Positions 1 through 8,372 are shown, counted from the first letter of the stretch. The stretch: DNA of 29,188 bases from an uncultured Clostridia bacterium (GCA_904420155.1 CAJFUH010000040.1:1-29188), one strand, 5' to 3'. The notes: generated by a model from the sequence alone, not told the origin. Numbers and translations: made by a program.

Positions 1-21
1 TAAGAAAAGGAGGATGAGGCA

Positions 22-3000
22 ATGAGCGGATTTGTTCATCTGCATGTACATAGCGAGTATAGCCTGCTGGACGGGGCGTGCCGGATACCGGAATTGGTGG
101 ATACCGCTATAGAATTGGGGCAGACCGCCGTGGCGATTACGGATCACGGCGCCATGTATGGCGTGATTGATTTTTACAAAGCTGCCAAGGCCAAGGGGAT
201 TAAGCCTATTATCGGATGCGAAGTATACGTGGCCCCCCGTACCCATCTGGATAAGGTACATGAATATGATTCGGAAAGCCGCCACCTGGTCCTGCTGTGT
301 AAAAACAACGTGGGATATCAGAACCTGATCCAACTGGTGTCCCTGGCATGGACGGAAGGCTTTTACAATAAGCCCCGCGTAGACGACGAACAATTAAGGC
401 GGTACAGCGACGGGTTGATCGCTTTGTCCGCCTGCCTGGCAGGGGAGATTCCCCGCAGGCTGCTGGCCGGGGAATACGAAGCAGCCAAACAGAAAGCGCT
501 GCAATATCAGGAGATCTTTGGGGAAGGGAATTTTTATCTGGAATTGCAGGATCATGGGATCCGAGAGCAGAAATATATCAATCCCATGATTATCCGGATT
601 TCCCAGGAGACGGGGATCCCGCTGGTAGCCACCAATGACTGCCATTACCTCCGCCAGGAAGACAGCAAGACCCAGAAAATCCTGTTGTGCATCCAAACCA
701 ACCACACCGTGGAAGATGACAACGCCATGGAGTTCGCCACCGACCAATTTTATCTGAAGAGCGAAGAGGAGATGCGGGCGTTGTTCCCGGAGGCCCCCCA
801 GGCCATTGACAATACTGTTAAAATTGCGGAACAGTGCCAGGTGGATTTTGAGTTTGGGCATACGAAGCTCCCACATTTTGACGTGCCGGACGGGCGCGAC
901 CATGAAGAATATTTCCGGGAACAGTGCTACCAGGGGCTTTATCGCCACTATGGGGAAAACCCGGATCCCTCTCTGATGGAGAGGCTGGAATATGAGCTTT
1001 CCACCATCTGTACCATGGGATATGTGGATTACTATTTGATTGTCCATGATTTTATCCGGTATGCCAAATCTGTGGGGATCCCGGTAGGGCCGGGGAGAGG
1101 ATCGGGGGCCGGAAGCCTGGCGGCCTATTGCATCGGCATCACCGGCATCGATCCCATCAAATATAACCTGCTGTTTGAACGGTTCCTCAACCCTGAGCGG
1201 GTGAGCATGCCGGACTTTGATATCGATTTCTGTTATGAACGGCGGCAGGAAGTCATCGATTATGTGGTGAGGAAATACGGGCATGACCATGTGGCTCAGA
1301 TCATCACCTTCGGTACCATGGCGGCCCGGGGCGCGATCCGGGATGTGGGGAGGGCTTTGGCGGTGCCCTATGCCACTGCGGATACCGTGGCCAAGCTGGT
1401 GCCCATGGAATTGGGTATGACGCTGGACCGGGCCTTGGAAGTCTCGGCGGAGCTGAAAACCAGATACGATACCGACCCTCAGATCCATGAATTACTGGAT
1501 ACCGCCCGCAAGCTGGAAGGTATGCCCCGGCATGCTTCCACCCACGCGGCGGGGGTGGTGATCACGGAACAGCCGGTCAGCTCCTACGTGCCGCTGGCTA
1601 AGAACGATGAAGCGGTGGTCACCCAGTTCACCATGACTACGCTGGAAGAACTGGGCCTGCTCAAAATGGATTTCTTGGGCCTGCGCACCCTCACCGTGCT
1701 CAGTGATGCGGAAAAGATGGTGCGCAGGAAGGCGCCGGATTTCCGCTTGGAGGATATCCGGGAGGACGACCAGGAAGTGTTTGCGATGCTGTCCTCCGGC
1801 AATACGGAAGGGGTGTTCCAGTTTGAATCCGGGGGCATGCGCAATGTGCTTATGCAGCTGAAGCCGGAGAATATTGAAGATCTCATCGCGGTGATTTCAC
1901 TGTACCGCCCGGGCCCTATGGAATCCATTCCCCGCTATATTGAAAACCGCCACCATCCGGAAAAGGTGACTTATAAACATCCCCTGCTGTCCTCGATTTT
2001 GGACGTGACCTACGGCTGTATTGTGTATCAGGAACAGGTGATGCAGATTTTCCGCACCTTGGCGGGCTATTCGCTGGGACGGGCGGACATTGTGCGCCGC
2101 GCCATGTCCAAAAAGAAAAAGGCCATTATGGAACGGGAACATCAGATCTTTATTCACGGCCTGGTCAATGAGGACGGAGAAGTGGAGGTAGAGGGCTGTA
2201 TCCGTCGGGGAATCAGCGAAGAAGTCGCCTCCGCAATTTACGCGGAAATGGAGAGCTTCGCTTCCTACGCTTTTAACAAATCCCATGCGGCGGCGTACGC
2301 CAATGTTTCGTATCAGACGGCGTGGATGAAATGTAAATATCCCAGGGAGTTTATGGCGGCCCTGCTCACCAGCGTGCTGGATAACGGCAACAAAGTGGCG
2401 GGTTACATCGCGGAATGCAATAAGATGGATATCCGGGTGCTGCCTCCCCACGTCAATGAAAGCGACAATGGTTTTACCGTATCCGGGGAGGATATCCGGT
2501 TTGGGCTGCTGGCGGTGCGCAACCTGGGACGTGGATTTATCAAACGCCTGCTGGAGGAGCGGGAACAGAATGGGAAGTTCCTTTCCTACTATGATTTTTG
2601 CAAGCGCATGCACGGCAAGGATATGAATCGCAGGACGCTGGAAAGTCTGATCAAATGCGGGGCCCTGGATGGACTGGGAGGCAACCGGCGCCAAATGCTT
2701 TCCGTGGTGGAGAGTTTGCTGGAAAGCCTGGATTCTGTAAAAAAGAAGAATGTAGAAGGACAGCTGGGATTTTTTGACGCCCCGGGTTCCGCGATACAAG
2801 ATGAGGGGCCTGAGTTGCCCCAACTTTCGGAGTTCCCTCCCAATGATTTGATGACTATGGAAAAAGAAGTAACGGGAATGTATCTTACCGGGCACCCCAT
2901 GGCGGCCTATGCCGGCCTGGCGGGCAAGCTCAACTGCGCCCGCATCGGCGATATCCTGGAGGAACACGAGGAACATGGCCGGTATCGGGACGGGAGCTGG

Positions 3001-3513
3001 GTTTCCCTGCTCTGTATTGTGTCGGCGGTACGGCTGAAGGCTACTAAAAATAATTCCACCATGGCGTTTGTCCAGGTGGAGGATATGTACGGCTCCATTG
3101 AAGTGCTGGTATTCCCGCAGGTCCTCACCCAATACGCCCACTTGTTAAAGGAAAACCAGGTGGTCCTGCTGTCCGGGCGGGTGAGCGCCCGGGAGGAGGA
3201 AGACGCCAAGATTATCTGCGAACAGATGTCGTTGCCCAATCAGGTGTCCAAGGGGGGATCGGCGCCCCAGGAAAAGAAGAAAAGCCAAAGAAGCGGGCTC
3301 TTTTTACAGATACCGTCTATGGAATGTAAGGAATACCAGCGGGCGACATTGTTACTCAGTATTTTTGAGGGGAATACCCCGGTGTATTTTTTCTGTAAAG
3401 ATACCCGGAAACTGCTCATGGCCCCCAAAAAGTTTTGGGTAGACTTCAACGACGTGCTGTTCCGGGAACTACAAAACCAATTGGGGGAAGAAAATGTGGT
3501 CATGAGGGAATGA
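22..3513 (+). CDS. dnaE: DNA polymerase III subunit alpha (DnaE)
   Basis: Catalytic alpha subunit of a replicative DNA polymerase, 1163 residues, a normal length for the C-family DnaE type. The N-terminal PHP domain (about 1-280) carries H8, H10, D41, H42, and D206/H208 in a TNDCH motif. The polymerase core has the PDFDID motif with catalytic D400 and D402, and the third aspartate D550 in KMDFLGL. A helix-hairpin-helix region follows, then an OB-fold from about 993 to 1080. The short acidic tail ends at residue 1163. The ATG at 22 has AAGGAGG (8-14 region) in front. The TAA at bases 1-3 may be the stop of the gene upstream. In Firmicutes DnaE works beside PolC, extending RNA primers; that role here is inferred from the family. 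No terminator separates it from pfkA, but pfkA has its own promoter. Confidence 0.97.
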   Translation: MSGFVHLHVHSEYSLLDGACRIPELVDTAIELGQTAVAITDHGAMYGVIDFYKAAKAKGIKPIIGCEVYVAPRTHLDKVHEYDSESRHLVLLCKNNVGYQNLIQLVSLAWTEGFYNKPRVDDEQLRRYSDGLIALSACLAGEIPRRLLAGEYEAAKQKALQYQEIFGEGNFYLELQDHGIREQKYINPMIIRISQETGIPLVATNDCHYLRQEDSKTQKILLCIQTNHTVEDDNAMEFATDQFYLKSEEEMRALFPEAPQAIDNTVKIAEQCQVDFEFGHTKLPHFDVPDGRDHEEYFREQCYQGLYRHYGENPDPSLMERLEYELSTICTMGYVDYYLIVHDFIRYAKSVGIPVGPGRGSGAGSLAAYCIGITGIDPIKYNLLFERFLNPERVSMPDFDIDFCYERRQEVIDYVVRKYGHDHVAQIITFGTMAARGAIRDVGRALAVPYATADTVAKLVPMELGMTLDRALEVSAELKTRYDTDPQIHELLDTARKLEGMPRHASTHAAGVVITEQPVSSYVPLAKNDEAVVTQFTMTTLEELGLLKMDFLGLRTLTVLSDAEKMVRRKAPDFRLEDIREDDQEVFAMLSSGNTEGVFQFESGGMRNVLMQLKPENIEDLIAVISLYRPGPMESIPRYIENRHHPEKVTYKHPLLSSILDVTYGCIVYQEQVMQIFRTLAGYSLGRADIVRRAMSKKKKAIMEREHQIFIHGLVNEDGEVEVEGCIRRGISEEVASAIYAEMESFASYAFNKSHAAAYANVSYQTAWMKCKYPREFMAALLTSVLDNGNKVAGYIAECNKMDIRVLPPHVNESDNGFTVSGEDIRFGLLAVRNLGRGFIKRLLEEREQNGKFLSYYDFCKRMHGKDMNRRTLESLIKCGALDGLGGNRRQMLSVVESLLESLDSVKKKNVEGQLGFFDAPGSAIQDEGPELPQLSEFPPNDLMTMEKEVTGMYLTGHPMAAYAGLAGKLNCARIGDILEEHEEHGRYRDGSWVSLLCIVSAVRLKATKNNSTMAFVQVEDMYGSIEVLVFPQVLTQYAHLLKENQVVLLSGRVSAREEEDAKIICEQMSLPNQVSKGGSAPQEKKKSQRSGLFLQIPSMECKEYQRATLLLSIFEGNTPVYFFCKDTRKLLMAPKKFWVDFNDVLFRELQNQLGEENVVMRE

Positions 3514-3615
3514 CGACGTTTTATCCCTTTCTCCGCTGTTATGCGACAGAATCACAAAATTTGATAAATTGACATAGAAATCCATGTAAATGAGAAAATT
3601 GTCCATATGAATGGG

Positions 3616-3644
3616 TTGATTCTTCCAGGGATTTTTATTATAAT
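3616..3644 (+). promoter_or_regulatory. Sigma-A-type promoter of pfkA
   Basis: TTGATT at 3616-3621 and a perfect TATAAT at 3639-3644 are separated by 17 bases. Predicted transcription start is near 3651, giving a leader of about 63 bases before the AGGAGG at 3700-3705. Confidence 0.7.
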
Positions 3645-3713
3645 AAAAGGACAGTAAATTTCTATTTTTTCTTTATGATAAGTGAAGTAGTAGTAAATTA
3701 GGAGGCTTGCATC

Positions 3714-4682
3714 ATGGGCACTAAATCAATAGCTATTCTTACCAGTGGCGGGGATGCTCCAGGCATGAACGCCGCCATCCGTGCGGTTGCCAGGGCGGGA
3801 ATATCCAATGGTATGCGTGTGATCGGTGTACGCCGCGGATATAACGGACTCATCAGTGGCGACGTGTTTGAGATGAATCTTCGCAGTGTATCAGATATCA
3901 TTCATCGGGGAGGTACCACGCTGTTTACAGCGCGCAGCCCTGAGTTCAATACCCCTGCCGGCGTACAGAAGGCCGCGGACACCTGCCGCAGCTTAGGTAT
4001 TGACGGTGTTGTGGTGATCGGCGGCGACGGTTCTTTCCGCGGGGCCAGAGATCTAACCGGGGCGGGTATCCCCTGCGTAGGCTTGCCTGGTACCATTGAT
4101 AACGATATTCAGTGCAGCGAATACACCATTGGTTTTGATACCGCTATGAATACCGCCATGGATATGGTGGATAAGTTGCGCGATACCGCCCAGTCCCACG
4201 ACCGTTGCAGCGTCGTAGAAGTGATGGGCAGACGGTGCGGCGACATTGCTTTGCAGACCGGTATTGCGGTAGGCGCCACCGCTATTCTGGTGCCGGAAGT
4301 TCCCTTTGATCTGGATAAAGACGTCATTCAGAGAATGCAGTTTACCCAGTTGACCGGCAAAAAGCATTTTATCATTGTGGTTGCTGAAGGGATCGGCGGC
4401 GTTGACGACTTGGCCCGCCAGATCCAGGAGAAGACTGGAATTGAATCCAGGGCTACTGTTTTGGGACATGTACAGCGCGGCGGCTCTCCCACCCTGCGTG
4501 ATCGCGTCGTAGCCAGCGAAATGGGATTCCATGCGGTCGAGCTTCTCATGCAAGATCAGGGGAACCGCGTGGTGGCCATGAAGAACGGGCAAATTGTGGA
4601 TTACGATATCACAGAAGCGTTGAATATGAAAAAGGAATTCAATAAAAAACTGTATGATATTGCGTTAAAGATTTCCATCTGA
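3714..4682 (+). CDS. pfkA: ATP-dependent 6-phosphofructokinase
   Basis: Phosphorylates fructose 6-phosphate to fructose 1,6-bisphosphate with ATP, the committed step of glycolysis. At 322 residues it matches the bacterial PfkA length. Visible motifs are the N-terminal nucleotide loop TSGGDAPGMN (10-19), GGDGS (103-107) and the catalytic TIDND (127-131, base D129). The spacing TIDND then GFDTAMNTA, followed by EVMGRRCG, is typical of the allosteric ATP enzyme rather than the pyrophosphate-dependent one. The ATG follows AGGAGG by 8 bases. A dnaE-pfkA order is common in Firmicutes. It has its own promoter and a long terminator hairpin, so it can be a single-gene transcript. Confidence 0.97.
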   Translation: MGTKSIAILTSGGDAPGMNAAIRAVARAGISNGMRVIGVRRGYNGLISGDVFEMNLRSVSDIIHRGGTTLFTARSPEFNTPAGVQKAADTCRSLGIDGVVVIGGDGSFRGARDLTGAGIPCVGLPGTIDNDIQCSEYTIGFDTAMNTAMDMVDKLRDTAQSHDRCSVVEVMGRRCGDIALQTGIAVGATAILVPEVPFDLDKDVIQRMQFTQLTGKKHFIIVVAEGIGGVDDLARQIQEKTGIESRATVLGHVQRGGSPTLRDRVVASEMGFHAVELLMQDQGNRVVAMKNGQIVDYDITEALNMKKEFNKKLYDIALKISI

Positions 4683-4689
4683 TTCTCAT

Positions 4690-4738
4690 AAACAAAGGAA
4701 GCGGCTCCGGGTAATCCGGGGCCGCTTCCTTTGTTTTA
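4690..4738 (+). terminator. Rho-independent terminator of pfkA
   Basis: A 21-bp stem (4690-4710 with 4716-4736, one G-T wobble) closes a 5-base loop GTAAT. The right arm ends in a T-rich run (TTTGTTTT). It starts 8 bases after the pfkA stop. Confidence 0.93.
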
Positions 4739-4866
4739 GGTATCCCCATGTTCTTTCCATATGAAAAGGTACTTGCCCTCCCATTTATTTCTTTTTCCAT
4801 CTGCGGCCGTTCCGGAAAGTTTTTTGTAAAGCAGGAAGTATTTTTCCTGAATTGGAACGATACTAA

Positions 4867-4895
4867 TTGACAGGAAGACCATCCGCTGTTATGCT
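4867..4895 (+). promoter_or_regulatory. Sigma-A-type promoter of the ZIP transporter gene
   Basis: A perfect TTGACA (4867-4872), a 17-base spacer and TATGCT (4890-4895). Predicted start near 4902 leaves a leader of about 70 bases. The stretch 4739-4866 between the terminator and this promoter shows nothing I can name. Confidence 0.65.
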
Positions 4896-4972
4896 GAATA
4901 AAAGAAAACCGATGGGATCACTAAAGTTTCATTGATGTTACTCTATATCAAATTTTGTTGGGAGGGATAGGG

Positions 4973-5776
4973 ATGCTGGAAAGGTTCAGCCCCTTGGAAA
5001 TGGCCTTAATAGGCACAGGATTTACCTTTTTCATGACGGCGGTGGGAGCCGCTACTGTATTTTTTGTAAGGGATAAGGTCAACCCCAAAACACAGCACGC
5101 GTTTTTAGGGTTTGCAGCGGGGGTTATGATTGCGGCTTCGGTGTGGTCTTTGCTGATTCCCTCTATTGATATGGCGGAGGAACAGGGGATAACCGGATGG
5201 ATTCCCGCAGGGGGAGGATTTGTATTAGGGGGGCTTTTTTTGTTTGTGTTGGACAAAGTGCTTCCCCATCTCCATCCGGGTTCCAAAACGCCGGAAGGGC
5301 TAACCAGCTCGCTGCGGCGTACCACCATGTTGGTTTTTGCGGTGACGCTTCACAATATCCCGGAAGGGATGGCTGTAGGGCTGTCTTTTGGACTGGCGGC
5401 GGTGGAACAGTCCCCGGCGGGGTTGGCGGCTGCGCTATCGCTGGCGATTGGAATGGGGCTGCAAAATTTTCCGGAGGGGGCGGCGATTTCTTTGCCGCTG
5501 CAAAAGGAAGGGTGTTCCAAGTTCCGGTCCTTTGTCTATGGATCCCTTTCTGGAATTGTGGAACCCATTGCCGGAGTGATCGGTGTTGTACTGGCGGTTT
5601 CCATCCAAGGGATCATGCCATGGATGCTGGCGTTTGCAGCTGGGGCTATGATCTATGTGGTGGTAGAGGAATTGATCCCGGAATCCCAGTCGGAAGGGGA
5701 ACATACCCACCAAGGTACCATGGGAACCATGGCGGGATTTTTGATTATGATGATTTTAGACGTGGCTCTGGGATAA
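4973..5776 (+). CDS. ZIP family metal (zinc) transporter
   Basis: Integral membrane protein of the ZIP/ZupT-GufA type, 267 residues and about eight hydrophobic segments, expected to import zinc or related divalent metals. The two signature metal-site motifs are intact: HNIPEG (H127, E131) and QNFPEG (N165, E168). They are followed by the EP pair (E197-P198) of the next helix. Between the third and fourth membrane segments lies a short His-containing loop (HLHPG near 93-97). The open frame reaches back to a TTG at 4955, but GGGAGG at 4960-4965 lies 7 bases before the ATG at 4973, so I choose that start. It stands alone between its own promoter and a hairpin. No Zur- or Fur-type box is obvious. 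Metal specificity cannot be read from sequence. Confidence 0.9.
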   Translation: MLERFSPLEMALIGTGFTFFMTAVGAATVFFVRDKVNPKTQHAFLGFAAGVMIAASVWSLLIPSIDMAEEQGITGWIPAGGGFVLGGLFLFVLDKVLPHLHPGSKTPEGLTSSLRRTTMLVFAVTLHNIPEGMAVGLSFGLAAVEQSPAGLAAALSLAIGMGLQNFPEGAAISLPLQKEGCSKFRSFVYGSLSGIVEPIAGVIGVVLAVSIQGIMPWMLAFAAGAMIYVVVEELIPESQSEGEHTHQGTMGTMAGFLIMMILDVALG

Positions 5777-5789
5777 AGGGGTTTAAGGA

Positions 5790-5827
5790 AAAGGAGGCGG
5801 GAAGAGATTTTTCTTCCCGCCTCCTTT
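5790..5827 (+). terminator. Hairpin terminator after the ZIP gene
   Basis: A 16-bp perfect stem (5790-5805 with 5812-5827) with a 6-base loop lies 13 bases after the stop codon. The stem ends in CCTTT but has no long T tract beyond it, so termination strength is uncertain. Confidence 0.65.
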
Positions 5828-5870
5828 CATGACAAAAAAGGAATCTCATGATTTATTCGTGGGATTTCTG

Positions 5871-5899
5871 CTGACAGGATGATAAAAATGCGTTATAAT
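5871..5899 (+). promoter_or_regulatory. Sigma-A-type promoter of the aldo/keto reductase gene
   Basis: CTGACA (5871-5876), a 17-base spacer and a perfect TATAAT (5894-5899). Predicted start near 5906, just ahead of AAGGAGG at 5922-5928. Confidence 0.72.
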
Positions 5900-5936
5900 T
5901 ACTTCTTATAGGAAAAACTGCAAGGAGGCCGCAGGG

Positions 5937-7076
5937 ATGCATTATAGGACATTTGGAAAGACTGGATTTTCCCCTTCTGCTCTGGGATTCGGCATGATGC
6001 GCCTTCCCACAATGGATGGAGATCCCTCCAGCAAACAAATTGATGAACAAAAGGCGATTTCCATGCTTCGTTATGCGATTGACCATGGGCTTAACTATGT
6101 GGATACCGCCTATTTTTATCACGATCAGGCCAGCGAAGGGCTGGTGGGAAAGGCGCTGCGGGACGGTTACCGGGAAAAGGTAGCGCTGGCAACCAAGCTG
6201 CCCGTTTACGCTATGGAAAAGCCGGAGGATTTCGACCGCTTTTTAAACGAACAGTTTCGCCGGTTGCAGACCGATCACATTGATTTTTATTTATTGCACG
6301 CCCTCAGCCGCAATACGTGGGAAAACATTGCGCTCAAGTTCGACGTCATGTCCAAAATGGAACAGGCCAAACGGGAGGGAAAGATCCGCTTTATCGGTTT
6401 CTCTTTCCACGACGAATATGAAGCGTTCCAGGAGATTGTGGATGGGTATGACCACTGGGATTTTTGCCAGATCCAGCTCAATTATATCAACGTGGATTAT
6501 CAGGCAGGCTTAAAAGGGCTGGAGTACGCCGCCGGCAAGGGCCTGGGGATCGTCATCATGGAACCTTTGCTGGGAGGCAAGCTGGCCAATCCCCCCAAAG
6601 GGCTGGCCAACGTGCTGCCTCCTGAGAAAACCCCGGTGGAATGGTCCCTGGATTTCCTGTGGAACCGTCCGGAAGTGGGCGTGGTGCTCAGCGGGATGGG
6701 GACGATGCAGCAGATTGAGGACAACCTGCAATATGCGTCCCGGGCAAAAGTAGGGATGCTTTCCCAAACAGACCTGGAGATGTTCCAAGAGGCCAAGCGG
6801 GTTTTTGATACCATGGCCTTAGTCCCCTGTACAAAATGCGCTTATTGCATGCCCTGCCCCTTCGGGCTTAATATTCCAAAAACCATGGAGGCGTACAACG
6901 CCACGGCCTGTTCCGGGATGGAAGAGGCGCGCAAGATATACGGCCAGATCGCCGTAAAGCCGGATCAGTGCCGGGCCTGTCGCAAATGTGAAAAGGCATG
7001 TCCGCAGCATATCCCCATCAGCAGCGTGATGCCGGAGATTGCGAAAGCTTTTTCCAAAGAAGAGAGCGGGGAATAA
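5937..7076 (+). CDS. Aldo/keto reductase with C-terminal 4Fe-4S ferredoxin-like domain
   Basis: Predicted oxidoreductase of 379 residues in the COG1453-type aldo/keto reductase group. Residues 1-290 form the TIM-barrel part with the catalytic tetrad apparently present: D56 and Y61 in DTAYFYH, K87 and H121. The C-terminal 85 residues are a ferredoxin-like module with two cysteine clusters, C298/C301/C304/C307-P and C345/C348/C351/C355-P. This is enough for two iron-sulfur clusters. In this family the barrel is thought to work with NAD(P)H or a flavin partner while the clusters pass electrons, but substrates are mostly unknown. The ATG lies 8 bases after AAGGAGG. The gene has its own promoter and is followed 145 bases later by a DUF1893 gene on the same strand; whether they share a transcript is not clear. 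Confidence 0.92.
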   Translation: MHYRTFGKTGFSPSALGFGMMRLPTMDGDPSSKQIDEQKAISMLRYAIDHGLNYVDTAYFYHDQASEGLVGKALRDGYREKVALATKLPVYAMEKPEDFDRFLNEQFRRLQTDHIDFYLLHALSRNTWENIALKFDVMSKMEQAKREGKIRFIGFSFHDEYEAFQEIVDGYDHWDFCQIQLNYINVDYQAGLKGLEYAAGKGLGIVIMEPLLGGKLANPPKGLANVLPPEKTPVEWSLDFLWNRPEVGVVLSGMGTMQQIEDNLQYASRAKVGMLSQTDLEMFQEAKRVFDTMALVPCTKCAYCMPCPFGLNIPKTMEAYNATACSGMEEARKIYGQIAVKPDQCRACRKCEKACPQHIPISSVMPEIAKAFSKEESGE

Positions 7077-7221
7077 GAATCCAACAGTTGCCGATAGACA
7101 GAGGATACCGGTTTTTACAGGGGTGGGAAACAGTACCCATCCGGGATAACCTTTATTTTAAGGTCATGAGTGGATATTTTATACCTGTTGGCAATTTCAT
7201 AAAAAGGTGGGAAATTTTGAT

Positions 7222-7650
7222 ATGACAGATTTGGAGCTTGCCAGGCAAGAGCTGGAAAAAAGCGGGGCCGCCTGTATTGTCGCCCGGGAAGGGAAGACGC
7301 AATCTTCCTGGGAAAAGGGCGTCAAGCCGCTGATAGACTGGCTGGGCCAAGGGGAGAAAGTATTTGCCGGCGCTTGCGTAGCGGATAAGGTGGTAGGGAA
7401 AGCGGCGGCTTTGCTGTTTATATACGGCGGCGTTTCCCGCGTACACGCCCAAGTAATCAGCGACCATGCAGCCAAAGCTTTCCAAGAGCATGGAGTACCT
7501 TATACCTTTCAGGAGAAAGTGCCGTATATTATTAACCGGACGCGTACGGGAATGTGCCCCATGGAACAGAAAGTCCTGGACATTTGCGATCCGGGGGAGG
7601 CCTATACCATATTAAAACAGGCGGTAAAGCCAGAGGGCAAAGAAAACTAA
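7222..7650 (+). CDS. DUF1893 family protein (cytidine-deaminase-like fold)
   Basis: Soluble protein of 142 residues resembling DUF1893. Thermotoga TM1506, a family member, has a cytidine-deaminase-like fold as I recall; the biochemical role is not established. The conserved features I see are the glycine/alanine core DKVVGKAAALL, the YGGVSRVHAQVIS segment, and the RTGMCPMEQKV segment carrying the family cysteine. A GTG-initiated frame starts at 7207, but that codon lies inside the ribosome binding site AAAGGTGGG (7203-7211), so I take the ATG at 7222. It follows the iron-sulfur aldo/keto reductase on the same strand. I found no convincing promoter in the gap 7077-7221. Family assignment is by motif memory. 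Confidence 0.75.
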   Translation: MTDLELARQELEKSGAACIVAREGKTQSSWEKGVKPLIDWLGQGEKVFAGACVADKVVGKAAALLFIYGGVSRVHAQVISDHAAKAFQEHGVPYTFQEKVPYIINRTRTGMCPMEQKVLDICDPGEAYTILKQAVKPEGKEN

Positions 7651-7680
7651 GGATTCTGCGGTTACCTTACCTTTGGATGG

Positions 7681-7723
7681 GGAAGGAACGCCGGCTGCTA
7701 AGGGGATCTATCTTCCTTTTTTT
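7681..7723 (+). terminator. Possible terminator after the DUF1893 gene
   Basis: GGAAGGAA (7681-7688) can pair with TTCCTTTT (7713-7720) with two wobbles, leading into a run of seven T. The loop is long (24 bases), so this is a weak call. Confidence 0.4.
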
Positions 7724-7764
7724 ATTTGAAATTACAAAATATGGAAATTGAGCGCCGCTTTTGC

Positions 7765-7792
7765 TTGACAAATCAATCACAAAGTTTATAAT
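7765..7792 (+). promoter_or_regulatory. Consensus promoter of the fab/acc operon
   Basis: Perfect TTGACA (7765-7770) and perfect TATAAT (7787-7792) with a 16-base spacer. Predicted start is near 7799, inside the palindrome described next, so a bound repressor would block initiation. This is the strongest promoter match in the window. Confidence 0.88.
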
Positions 7793-7798
7793 AGATAC

Positions 7799-7815
7799 TT
7801 AGATTGTCAAACTAA
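7799..7815 (+). promoter_or_regulatory. FabT-like operator palindrome
   Basis: TTAGATTGTCAAACTAA is a 17-base inverted repeat about one centre base with a single mismatch. It resembles the streptococcal FabT box (ANTTTGATTATCAAATT as I recall it), with 13 of 16 defined positions matching in the frame 7797-7813. It covers the predicted start of the operon whose first gene encodes a MarR/FabT-type repressor. Autoregulation by acyl-ACP-bound FabT is inferred. Confidence 0.78.
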
Positions 7816-7820
7816 TTATT

Positions 7821-7876
7821 GGGGATTTCCCATTTCTTTGAAAGGGTATTTTACAGAAAAAAGAAACGGGAACCCC
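7821..7876 (+). other. Leader hairpin of the fab operon mRNA
   Basis: The 5' leader can fold into a long imperfect hairpin: GGGG (7821-7824) with CCCC (7873-7876), TTCCC (7827-7831) with GGGAA (7868-7872), one A-C mismatch, then TTTCTTT (7833-7839) with AAAGAAA (7860-7866), loop 7840-7859. No T tract follows, so it is not a simple terminator. The ribosome binding site of fabT lies free at 7898-7903. Confidence 0.5.
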
Positions 7877-7910
7877 ATTCGGTAGTTTCTGAGAAAAGAG
7901 GTGGAATGCC

Positions 7911-8372
7911 GTGTTTTGTGAACAGCTTGCCGATATGCTGGCGCAGTCTTATACTTTGATTTCCAAGGTAGAGGAATCCATGGTGCACAGCGCTAAAAAG
8001 TTTAACCTATCCATCAATGAAGTCCATTTGTTAGAGGTGTTGGGCAAAGGAGAGGAGACGGGTAGGACCATCAGCGATATTGCCGCCCAGCTGTCCGTCA
8101 CGCTTTCCTCCGTCACCGTCGCGGTCAATAAGCTGGGAAGAAAAGGGTATGTGGTCAAGCGCAGGGACCCTTCGGACGGCCGTTTGGTTTATGTACAGCT
8201 AACAGACCAGGGCAGACGTGTCAACCGTTTACACAAACGATTTCACCGCAGTATGGCGTATAATATCGCCCGGGATTTCTCCGATCAGGAAAAAGATATT
8301 CTTCTCAGCAGCCTTTCTAAAATGAACCTTTTTCTTGGCAAAAAGGTAAAGAAATTGGAGGACAATAAATGA
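7911..8372 (+). CDS. fabT: MarR-family regulator of fatty acid synthesis (FabT-type)
   Basis: Winged-helix repressor of 153 residues. The helix-turn-helix spans about 53-75 (TISDIAAQLSVTLSSV onwards) and the wing carries the MarR signature RRDPSDGR (84-91). The N- and C-terminal helices would form the dimer. In streptococci and lactococci FabT heads the same gene order and, helped by acyl-ACP, shuts down the cluster. Here the position as first gene, the palindrome over the transcription start and the 4-base ATGA overlap with fabH all support that role. The GTG start at 7911 follows GAGGTG by 7 bases. An ATG at 7906 is in another frame. A different MarR ligand cannot be excluded, but the context makes FabT the best name. 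Confidence 0.88.
   Translation: MFCEQLADMLAQSYTLISKVEESMVHSAKKFNLSINEVHLLEVLGKGEETGRTISDIAAQLSVTLSSVTVAVNKLGRKGYVVKRRDPSDGRLVYVQLTDQGRRVNRLHKRFHRSMAYNIARDFSDQEKDILLSSLSKMNLFLGKKVKKLEDNK

Noticed and set aside
394..3141. Long minus-strand open frames (364 and 414 codons) opposite dnaE
   Set aside because: They are shadows of the dnaE coding frame: no ribosome binding sites, odd His/Gln/Arg-rich composition and no recognisable domain.
3561..3597. TTGATA/TTGACA upstream of pfkA as an additional promoter
   Set aside because: No acceptable -10 at 16-18 bases; the 3616-3644 promoter explains pfkA expression better.
5197..5832. Second plus-strand frame overlapping the ZIP transporter gene
   Set aside because: Glycine/cysteine/arginine-rich composition and overlap with a clear ZIP gene mark it as an alternative-frame artefact.
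7114..7180. Promoter for the DUF1893 gene
   Set aside because: TTTACA (7114) has no -10 at the right distance and TATTTT (7175) only a poor -35; not enough to annotate.
7765..7776. TTGA..TCAA inverted repeat overlapping the fab -35 as a second FabT box
   Set aside because: The half-site spacing differs by one base from the FabT pattern and the match arises mainly from the -35 hexamer itself.
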